A DNA stretch of 64,000 nucleotides from Paenibacillus sp. JJ-100 (GTDB taxonomy: Bacteria > Bacillota > Bacilli > Paenibacillales > Paenibacillaceae), in assembly GCF_948329825.1 (NCBI RefSeq), contig NZ_CAOJCM010000001.1, forward strand, positions 372,001 through 436,000. The letters run 5' to 3'. This document shows, one piece after another, positions 1-5,353 of this stretch; positions within the stretch are counted from its first letter, which is position 1; each line of letters begins with the position of its first letter. Position numbers and translations under genes: made by a program. Below the pieces are notes generated by a model. The model saw nothing but the letters and a program-made list of their open reading frames with translations, did not search any database and had not been told where the DNA came from.

Positions 1-2
1 GT

Positions 3-632
3 GTGGGAGATCGGCCGACAAAGGCTCATGAATATATGTTCCTGTTGAGCAAGTCAGAGCGGTATTACTACGATAAGGAAGCCATCAAGGAACAGGGTAT
101 GCAAGATGAATGGGCGAACGGATTCCGCGGCGGAAGCTACACAGGAAATGAAACCTTTGATAATCAGGATGGTGGAAAACGTAAGACAAAAGGAAATTTC
201 AAGGTTCCTGCTGGATGGGATACAGATCCCGGGGCGCATGGAACGATTCACAGAACCGGACGGAGTAAATCGAATTCATTTGCTCGAGCTGTGAACGAGT
301 CACCGCCGCCAGGACAACCTCAGCAGCACCGACCGGATCGTGAAGACGTGGAATACAGCGGCATGCGTAACAAGCGAAGTGTTTGGACAGTGGCCACTCA
401 AGCATTCCCGGAAGCTCACTATGCTACATTCCCTGAAAAACTGATTGAACCTTGCATACTAGCAGGTGCACCAGTGGGGGGGCGTGTACTTGATCCGTTT
501 GGGGGATCTGGAACAACTCTCAAAGTCGCCATGGAGAACAACCGGGAATGCACAATCATTGAAATGGGACCACATAACGTTGAGATAGCAGAGCGGCGTA
601 CTGCAGTTGTACAGCCAACATTGATTTTTTGA
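3..632 (+). CDS. Site-specific DNA methyltransferase, C-terminal part (prophage)
   Basis: The reading frame is open to the left edge, so this is only the C-terminal ~209 residues. The methyl-donor-binding motif DPFGGSGTT sits near the C-terminus, followed by a segment typical of the last strand of the fold (ECTIIEMGPHNVEIAERR). Having this motif late implies the DPPY-type catalytic motif comes first, upstream of the window: the beta-class order of N6-adenine/N4-cytosine methyltransferases. It is the first of a run of small phage-type genes on the same strand, so it is probably a phage orphan methylase that protects phage DNA. No restriction nuclease is visible beside it. Target sequence and true start cannot be seen. 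Confidence 0.85.
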   Translation: MGDRPTKAHEYMFLLSKSERYYYDKEAIKEQGMQDEWANGFRGGSYTGNETFDNQDGGKRKTKGNFKVPAGWDTDPGAHGTIHRTGRSKSNSFARAVNESPPPGQPQQHRPDREDVEYSGMRNKRSVWTVATQAFPEAHYATFPEKLIEPCILAGAPVGGRVLDPFGGSGTTLKVAMENNRECTIIEMGPHNVEIAERRTAVVQPTLIF

Positions 633-704
633 GGAAGGGGCATAGCCTCTTCCCACCACATACCACATATCTGGGCTAGGCCCACCAAAGGAGAGATAAC
701 ACAC

Positions 705-941
705 ATGTACAAGGACATTGTAATAGAACTAACTCCTGAACAGCGTTTCTGGATTGAAAGTAAGGTAGATGGAAGTTTGTTTCTTGTGAAGTCACTAACA
801 ATAATACCTGTTGCGAACCAAATTACTTTCACGGGTAAGTCGTTCGGTATTGACTATGAAGATATGAAAGTAGAATCCGAAACAGCTGCCCACATGAGTC
901 TCGATTACGAGGAACGCGCTCTTTACAGCGATGATGATTAA
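705..941 (+). CDS. Small hypothetical phage protein (78 aa)
   Basis: A 78-residue acidic protein starting at an ATG about 10 bases after a clear AAGGAGAG ribosome-binding site. It belongs to the same-strand phage gene string and follows a short intergenic stem-loop (GGAAGGGGC/GCCTCTTCC). I recognise no domain. The C-terminus is acidic (ends DDD). It has no signal peptide and no membrane segment. A role in phage early metabolism is only a guess from context. Confidence 0.6.
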   Translation: MYKDIVIELTPEQRFWIESKVDGSLFLVKSLTIIPVANQITFTGKSFGIDYEDMKVESETAAHMSLDYEERALYSDDD

Positions 942-982
942 TAGCGTGAGGCTACGGCCTCTTACCAAGGAGGGATATACAG

Positions 983-1225
983 ATGATGGTTATTGAGGAC
1001 GTCACATACCAACCTTACTTTCACGCTTTCATTCTCCATATGGGGCTAGAAATTGGTGATGAAACTAGGACGGTCGATTACATGTTGTGGAACTCGGAGA
1101 AATGGCGTGAATGGCGATTGATGAATGGTGTTGGACCTTGCGAGAATTTAACATCAGATAACCATAAATCGTTCGAAAAATGGTTGATGGATACGATTCC
1201 ACAGGGACAAATAAATCTATTCTGA
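983..1225 (+). CDS. Small hypothetical phage protein (80 aa)
   Basis: An 80-residue soluble protein. Two ATGs lie in tandem (983, 986) after an AAGGAGGG site. The 5' gap holds a small stem-loop (GAGGC/GCCTC) directly followed by ACCAAGGAGG, the same layout as before the gene at 2144. The sequence is rich in Trp and acidic residues (TVDYMLWNSEKWREWRLMNG). No family is recognised. Its place in the phage gene string is the only functional clue. Confidence 0.6.
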   Translation: MMVIEDVTYQPYFHAFILHMGLEIGDETRTVDYMLWNSEKWREWRLMNGVGPCENLTSDNHKSFEKWLMDTIPQGQINLF

Positions 1226-1246
1226 ATTAGGGGAGGGAGAACAATT

Positions 1247-1672
1247 ATGAGAACACCCATGGAGATTAAACGTATATTGGCAGCTGCACGTGTACCGTAT
1301 CCGCACATTTTGATGGACGAATTGGAAGAGGCGCAGGTAGAAATTGAGCGTCTTAAGTCTGAAAAAGTTGAGCTGTGGGAGTGCCCGGGATGTGGTTTCA
1401 CTTATGCTGCTGAACACGAGGATATTGACCCAGCAACGGGTGAGGGGAACGGTAATCACACTTGCCCAGTCTGCGAGGATGTTGATCTTGTACGGGAAAA
1501 CGAGCGGCTCCGCAAGGAGCTTGAAGAGGAACGAAAGCAAGCTGAAGTGGTTCGGAAAGCTATGCAAGACGTGCTTTATTATCTCCAACGCGACTCCTAC
1601 ATTCCGGCTCAGGACATTCTAGAACAGTATTTAGCTATGTCGGTGGGTCAGGAAGGAGAGGGGAACCAATGA
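1247..1672 (+). CDS. Zinc-ribbon and coiled-coil phage protein
   Basis: 141 residues. Two CxxC pairs (CPGC and CPVC, about residues 45-48 and 74-77), separated by a loop rich in Asp and Glu, would form a zinc ribbon. Both sides are heptad-like and charged: ELEEAQVEIERLKSEK before, and ENERLRKELEEERKQAEVV after. A helical coiled coil therefore frames the metal site. A GGGGAGGGAG site precedes the ATG. The stop overlaps the start of the next gene by four bases (ATGA), so the two are translationally coupled. Nucleic-acid binding or oligomer scaffolding is plausible; the exact function is unknown. Confidence 0.65.
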   Translation: MRTPMEIKRILAAARVPYPHILMDELEEAQVEIERLKSEKVELWECPGCGFTYAAEHEDIDPATGEGNGNHTCPVCEDVDLVRENERLRKELEEERKQAEVVRKAMQDVLYYLQRDSYIPAQDILEQYLAMSVGQEGEGNQ

Positions 1673-2106
1673 AGGCTATAACAATTATTCAACCGTGGGC
1701 GACACTGATCGCCATTGGAGCAAAACAATACGAGACACGCAGCTGGGCCACTAAACATCGGGGCGAGATTGCAATTCACGCTGGGAAGAAGATTGACGCG
1801 GAAGCATGCAAGGAGCCTGAAATCCGAAAAGTATTGGAAGAGTACGGATATAGGATAGACAACTTACCAACGGGTGCGGTTGTGGCGACAGCTCAATTAA
1901 CCAACTGCCTTAAATCGGTGGATACATGGACGGACGGGTACGTGTTGGAGGGCAACAGATTGGTTTACTCTCCAGAATACGAATTTGGAGACTTTGAACC
2001 CGGTCGGTATGCGTGGGAAATGTCAGATGTAGAGATGCTTGATAAGCCTCTACCAGCTAAAGGTCGGCAAGGATTGTGGAATTTTGCGAATCAATTTAAG
2101 GATTGA
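1669..2106 (+). CDS. ASCH-domain protein (phage)
   Basis: 145 residues. The start MKAITIIQPWATLIAIGAK and the following YETRSW..HRGEIAIHAGKK are the hallmark opening of ASCH domains, a PUA-like beta-barrel fold proposed to bind RNA or modified nucleosides; some members hydrolyse N4-acetylcytidine. The Lys of GAK and the ETR..W segment correspond to conserved family residues. It overlaps the zinc-ribbon gene by 4 bp and has a strong GGAAGGAGAGG site. ASCH genes are common in Firmicute phages, which fits the location. Its substrate cannot be read from sequence. Confidence 0.8.
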   Translation: MKAITIIQPWATLIAIGAKQYETRSWATKHRGEIAIHAGKKIDAEACKEPEIRKVLEEYGYRIDNLPTGAVVATAQLTNCLKSVDTWTDGYVLEGNRLVYSPEYEFGDFEPGRYAWEMSDVEMLDKPLPAKGRQGLWNFANQFKD

Positions 2107-2143
2107 GGCTTTGGGCCCCTCCCTACCAAGGAGGATACAAAGG

Positions 2144-2554
2144 ATGGAGGAAACCAACTTGAAAAAAACTAAACTAATAACCGTCTTGCTAAGCATAATG
2201 TTACTTCTGACAGCATGCACAGACGCGGATATTGCATCGTCAAATCTATCCAAGGCGGCGGACAACTTCGAGATCGACCGCAGGATCGTATTCTATAACG
2301 GCATTACAGACAAATACATGCTTACCGTAGAGGGTCGTTGTTCATTGGGCAACGCAGATAACCGGGATCAGCAACTAACGGTCACATGCAAAGTCGGTGA
2401 CGACCAGTACAAGAAACATTTCTTAGGTTTATCAGACAACGTGACGTACTTCGCAGAGCAGTTGGAGCCAGCAAAAGTAAGTGCATATCATTATCGCGTC
2501 ACATTCAAACCGCAGACGATCTTGCCAGACATTGATTTTAGAAGCGGACAATAA
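2144..2554 (+). CDS. Phage-encoded lipoprotein, predicted beta-sandwich type
   Basis: 136 residues with a lipoprotein signal: KKTKLITVLLSIMLLLTAC gives a basic N-region, a hydrophobic core and an LTAC lipobox. The mature part (TDADIASSNLSKAADNFEI then RRIVFYNGITDKY) resembles, from memory, small lipoproteins found in many Firmicute temperate phages. The ATG at 2144 lies 8 bases after AAGGAGG. An in-frame TTG at 2159, 8 bases after a second GGAGG, is an equally spaced alternative and would begin MKKTKL. Phage lipoproteins sometimes exclude superinfecting phage from the membrane; that role here is inference. Confidence 0.75.
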   Translation: MEETNLKKTKLITVLLSIMLLLTACTDADIASSNLSKAADNFEIDRRIVFYNGITDKYMLTVEGRCSLGNADNRDQQLTVTCKVGDDQYKKHFLGLSDNVTYFAEQLEPAKVSAYHYRVTFKPQTILPDIDFRSGQ

Positions 2555-2625
2555 CACTGGGCAGACATAACTCATGTCCTAATTCTATTAATCTAATAAA
2601 ACCAAATTGAGAGGGGAAACAACCC

Positions 2626-3138
2626 ATGAATATCACAGTAAAAGCACATTTCAACAAGCAAACGAAAGATTCCAAGAAAGAACTTGTTCAGTTCTATGTG
2701 ACAGGTGAAGATGAGCGCCGTCCGGAACTGAATCAAATGACTCGGGAGGTTGTTATACTCGCCATTGATGGTCTGGATGGAGTGGAGTTAACAGCGGAAT
2801 TCAAGAAATCGGCTAAAGATTCAAAAAAGACGATTCTAGAATTTGAAGTAAAAGGTGACTCATCTGCTGCTCAGACCTTTGAATTTTACAAATTAGCTGG
2901 CACGGATGTTGAACTAAGCATCACTGAATCTCAAATGGACCTAGAAGAATTCCAAGAGCAGCAGAAGCAATACCGTGAAGGTGTCAAAGGGAATATCAAC
3001 CAGGACGGCACAGTGGAAGTCGATCCGAATCAGGCTGAGATGCCACTTGATGAAAAAGGGGCAGCAGACGAAATCATCGCTTCAACACAAGATGGTGAAA
3101 CAAAGCCGCCAGTAAGTGACGATGATCTGCCGTTCTAA
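2626..3138 (+). CDS. Phage protein with SSB-like acidic C-terminal tip and internal duplication
   Basis: 170 residues ending in DDDLPF, the exact kind of acidic tip by which bacterial SSB recruits replication and repair partners. The body is not a recognisable OB-fold SSB. It contains a two-fold repeat: VKAHFNKQTKDSKKELVQF (residues 5-23) recurs as LTAEFKKSAKDSKKTILEF (55-73), each followed by a short strand (YVTGE/EVKGD). A Gln/Glu/Asp-rich linker (about 105-165) joins body and tip, as in SSB. A role as a phage single-strand-binding or recombination accessory protein is inferred from this layout. It lies four genes after the methylase and just before the late regulator. Confidence 0.7.
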   Translation: MNITVKAHFNKQTKDSKKELVQFYVTGEDERRPELNQMTREVVILAIDGLDGVELTAEFKKSAKDSKKTILEFEVKGDSSAAQTFEFYKLAGTDVELSITESQMDLEEFQEQQKQYREGVKGNINQDGTVEVDPNQAEMPLDEKGAADEIIASTQDGETKPPVSDDDLPF

Positions 3139-3197
3139 TATAGCTTCACTCCCCGGCTCCGGTCGGGGAACCATCCTTACATTGAGGTGATACAAAG

Positions 3198-3659
3198 GTG
3201 GGTCAACAAAGCTTTTTACCGGAGATTGACCGCAAACGGACACAGGCTGCAGTAGAGGCCGCGTTGGAGAAATACCGGATATTTAAGTACATGACGTTCG
3301 AGGCACGCGAGGCCAGCACTACAGCCGGTTATACCGAGCGGTTTCACGGACCTACAAACCAAACCAGCGACCAGACAGCGAGCATTGCCATATACAACGC
3401 GGATCAGGAAATATACCGTCAAGACTATTGCGACCGGGTGGAACGGGCTGTAAAACGCATGCCTCGAATGGAAAGGTTCTTGATCGAGGCGCGATACATG
3501 ACAACTGAGCATGACTATATCACAGATCAGAAAGTATACAGTTTTGAGTTCAAACCTCCGATCAGTGCGCCGAAATACATTGAGATTCGCTGGAGGGCGT
3601 TTTATAAGTTGGCATTGGATTTACGGATTGTGGTTGAAAAACCAGCGGAAGGAGAATAA
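3198..3659 (+). CDS. ArpU-family phage late transcription regulator
   Basis: 153 residues from a GTG after TTGAGGTGAT. The N-terminal DRKRTQAAVEAALEKYRIFKY, the central Gln/Thr-rich linker and the C-terminal sigma-like helices (RMPRMERFLIEARYM..YITD) match the ArpU/RinA-like regulators that switch on late genes in Gram-positive phages. Such a gene normally sits directly before the packaging genes. Here no terminase follows: the phage string stops after one more small gene. That makes the prophage incomplete on this side. Confidence 0.8.
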   Translation: MGQQSFLPEIDRKRTQAAVEAALEKYRIFKYMTFEAREASTTAGYTERFHGPTNQTSDQTASIAIYNADQEIYRQDYCDRVERAVKRMPRMERFLIEARYMTTEHDYITDQKVYSFEFKPPISAPKYIEIRWRAFYKLALDLRIVVEKPAEGE

Positions 3660-3666
3660 AATACCT

Positions 3667-3864
3667 ATGAGCACTCAGACGAAGAAACGTTCATTAGATG
3701 ACTATGATGAGGTCATGGAAACAAAGGATGTAAGAGAGTATTTGAACTTGAGTAGAGATAAGGCATATGAACTTATGAACTCAGGCCAATTCCATGTGGT
3801 TAAATCGGGGAGAAGTAAGCTTGTAGCAAGAGAAGTCTTTCGCTCTTGGCTTCATGGAGAGTAA
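3667..3864 (+). CDS. Small HTH (excisionase/AlpA-like) DNA-binding protein
   Basis: 65 residues: METKDVREYLNLSRDKAYELM..FHVVKSGRSKLVAREVFRSWL is a typical helix-turn-helix-17 fold, with a winged segment ending in the usual W-L. I place the start at the ATG at 3667, which follows AAGGAGAATAAA; a longer frame upstream overlaps the ArpU gene and lacks a site. Such proteins act as excisionases or small regulators in mobile elements. Its position about 150 bp before a tRNA-like attachment repeat makes an excision role attractive, but unproven. Confidence 0.75.
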   Translation: MSTQTKKRSLDDYDEVMETKDVREYLNLSRDKAYELMNSGQFHVVKSGRSKLVAREVFRSWLHGE

Positions 3865-3989
3865 TGGTTAATGAAAACTAAATCTGGTGCCAAAAATGGT
3901 GCCAGATTATCAAGTTTTACTCAGAATGAGTACGGAATAGTAAGTGCACGACAATTAAAAAACCCTGCTGTATCAAAGTTTTTAAGTAC

Positions 3990-4063
3990 GGGGCCGTATT
4001 ACTAAGTAAGTAATCCCATCGCTGGCAGCGATGAGGTCAGGGGTTCGATCCCCCTAGGCTCCA
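3990..4063 (+). tRNA. tRNA-Ala(GGC)-like sequence, probably an attachment-site remnant
   Basis: 74 bases that fold like a tRNA. The acceptor GGGGCC pairs with GGCTCC (one GU, and the seventh pair is mismatched). The D-stem is TTAC/GTAA, the anticodon arm is CATCG-CTGGCAG-CGATG with anticodon GGC, the T-arm AGGGGTTCGATCCCCCT is perfect, and the discriminator is A. The 3' half is canonical tRNA-Ala. The 5' half lacks the usual TAGCTCAG and the GG of the D-loop, and has extra bases before the anticodon arm. CCA is not encoded. It may be a degenerate phage tRNA or, more likely, an integration scar carrying only the authentic tRNA 3' end. Confidence 0.4.
4017..4063 (+). repeat. Direct repeat copy 1: tRNA-Ala 3' half (att-like)
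   Basis: This 47-base stretch runs from anticodon stem to discriminator base. It recurs in the same orientation at 9653-9694, where most bases from the anticodon stem through GAGGTCAGGGGTTC are identical. Phage and island integrases commonly use exactly this part of a tRNA gene as the crossover site. The pair encloses about 5.6 kb containing the lanthipeptide genes. A terminator follows at once, as expected behind a chromosomal tRNA. Confidence 0.7.
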
Positions 4064-4077
4064 TACTCGTAGAGAAT

Positions 4078-4099
4078 CCGCTAATTTAGCGGGTTTTTT
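4078..4099 (+). terminator. Rho-independent terminator after the tRNA-like sequence
   Basis: CCGCTA-ATT-TAGCGG stem followed by GTTTTTT. It lies 15 bases beyond the tRNA-like 3' end, the usual place for a tRNA terminator. Confidence 0.75.
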
Positions 4100-4331
4100 C
4101 GTTTGTCTAGATGGTGACTGTTAACGTGGACAACTCGCAGATATGCGCTCCACGCATCGCAGATATACGGCTGTTCGCACTGTAGGCTACTAACGTCAAG
4201 CAGATTTCGCTGCAGGCCGAGAAGCAGTGAAATAAGTCTGCGACAGATGGCAGAACTAAGTATATATGATAAAACATCGAAAACCACTAAAATATCTAAT
4301 GACATAAAAGTGGGTATATTTAATAAAGCAA

Positions 4332-4358
4332 AAAGCCTGATTTATAGGGCTTTTTTTT
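4332..4358 (+). terminator. Terminator-like hairpin
   Basis: AAAGCC/GGCTTT stem with a ten-base loop and a run of eight T. No gene precedes it directly, so it may be a relic or may insulate the lanthipeptide genes from upstream transcription. Confidence 0.6.
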
Positions 4359-4526
4359 ATGTTGCCAAAATTGTGTTATTAAAAAATGAACAAAAATCTC
4401 AAACTTTATAGTTTTACATAAATTGCATACAGTGTATCAAGAAAACTTTAGAGGAATTTTTAATGTTTTTAAAGATTTGAGTGCACAAAAGGAAGGTGCC
4501 ACCTGAGATGTGGGCAATTAAGTAAT

Positions 4527-4544
4527 CGATGATCATTATCATCG
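4527..4544. promoter_or_regulatory. Fur-family-like operator (weak)
   Basis: CGATGATCATTATCATCG is a perfect 7-4-7 dyad. Against the 7-1-7 Fur box TGATAATnATTATCA it differs at two positions in the left arm and matches the right arm fully. No iron gene is adjacent; the next gene is the lanthipeptide precursor 355 bp downstream. Confidence 0.3.
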
Positions 4545-4851
4545 TGATAAAGGTTTTCTGAGTTTTCATTCGACAAACTTATTTTTCAAAGAGAAGTGAC
4601 TATTCTGTTGCGACATATTATGACGTAATCATACAAATCCCCCCCCTTTACTTTGTGAAATATTCCGTGTTAAATTTTTTGGTAGATATTAATTTTTTCC
4701 ATAAATATAAAATATTATGTGTATCTGTTGAGAAACGTATATGAACAATTAGTTTATAATGAAAAATTCGGACTTTTTTAAAATTATTATTGTGAATATC
4801 AAGTGGGTAATTAGTGCGTTATTATTCAGACTCTCTTATTGAAGGAGAACA

Positions 4852-4875
4852 ATGATATCCTGCTCGGCAGGATAA
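4852..4875 (+). CDS. Seven-codon leader ORF overlapping a hairpin, upstream of lanA
   Basis: ATG at 4852 opens MISCSAG followed by TAA. A GAAGGAG site ends 4 bases before it. Codons 2-7 and the stop coincide with a perfect inverted repeat (TATCCTGC-TCG-GCAGGATA, 4856-4874). The next ribosome-binding site, that of the precursor gene, begins about 10 bases after the hairpin. A translated short ORF inside a stem directly before a gene's initiation region is the layout of translational or transcriptional attenuators. Whether it is translated is unknown; chance occurrence is possible for so short a frame. Confidence 0.35.
   Translation: MISCSAG
4856..4874 (+). promoter_or_regulatory. Perfect 8-bp hairpin in the lanA leader
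   Basis: TATCCTGC and GCAGGATA arms with loop TCG. There is no T-run, so it is not a terminator. It sits just before AAAGGAGGTG and could gate access to that site or act as a repressor operator. Confidence 0.6.
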
Positions 4876-4898
4876 AGTTATGAAAGGAGGTGAAAATC

Positions 4899-5078
4899 AT
4901 GCAATGGAAAAATCAGGTGGAAAATCTCAAGCTAGATACGAGTAATCCGGTGGGGAGTGTATTGTCTGAATTGACAGATACTGAAATGGAGACAGTGGCT
5001 GGTGGTGACTATCCTCATCTGCCTAGCCTTACGAAGAACTGTAGTATCTTTACGATTCTATCGGGTTGCAGTTGGTAG
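4899..5078 (+). CDS. Class II lanthipeptide precursor peptide (LanA)
   Basis: 59 residues. The start is the ATG at 4899, 8 bases after AGGAGG; an in-frame GTG at 4890 overlaps that site. The leader is charged, with SVLSELTDTEMETVAGG, an LxxxE-type helix ending in a double-glycine site for C39 cleavage. Cleavage would free a 23-residue core beginning DYPHLP. It has two Cys (core positions 12 and 21) and six Ser/Thr (7, 9, 13, 16, 19, 22), enough for two thioether rings. Likely rings are Ser7 or Thr9 to Cys12, and Thr16 or Ser13 to Cys21. The C-terminus is SGCSW. Adjacent LanM and C39 genes supply the enzymes. I recognise no known lantibiotic in the core. Confidence 0.88.
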   Translation: MQWKNQVENLKLDTSNPVGSVLSELTDTEMETVAGGDYPHLPSLTKNCSIFTILSGCSW

Positions 5079-5353
5079 TTCTTTATAATGCTGAAATTAG
5101 ATATCAGTGCAATCACTAGGAATGATATTATTTTATAGCTAGTTGAGTCATGGTAGTAACAAAGTGATGAGTCAATTAGTCTTGACATGGATTCTATTAA
5201 GAGGGTGTTTCTTGTACTTAGGAGCATGATAGATATCATGCTTACCGAGCGTACAGTATGAAATACCCTCCGCTCCATGTAGGGAAGACTGTCATCTGTT
5301 TCTAGATTCGTTTCAGTAATTCACTTATATTATTGAAAGGGTGTTATTATACA
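5079..5353. other. lanA-lanM intergenic region
   Basis: 275 bases without a credible gene. The main feature is the nested stem-loop at 5201-5270. TTGACA occurs at 5182-5187 but no -10 lies at proper spacing. TATAAT occurs at 5085-5090 without a matching -35. Confidence 0.5.
5201..5270 (+). promoter_or_regulatory. Long nested stem-loop between lanA and lanM
   Basis: The outer stem is GAGGGTGTTTC with GAAATACCCTC (11 pairs, one GU), then GTAC/GTAC, then an inner hairpin AGCATGAT-AGAT-ATCATGCT. There is no T-run. Such intercistronic structures often stop 3' decay or reduce read-through, so that precursor mRNA exceeds synthetase mRNA. Confidence 0.55.

Larger units (their letters stand above)
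4100..4851. other. AT-rich gene-free stretch before the lanthipeptide precursor
   Basis: No convincing reading frame has a ribosome-binding site here. It contains a terminator-like hairpin (4332-4358), a Fur-like dyad (4527-4544) and a perfect -10 hexamer TATAAT at 4755-4760 without a well-spaced -35 (the nearest, TTGAGA at 4728, is 21 bases away). Base composition is visibly more AT-rich than the phage genes to the left. Confidence 0.5.

Noticed and set aside
4081..4305. Leftward open frame in the lanthipeptide leader region
   Set aside because: It lacks an initiation site and family similarity and overlaps the tRNA terminator.
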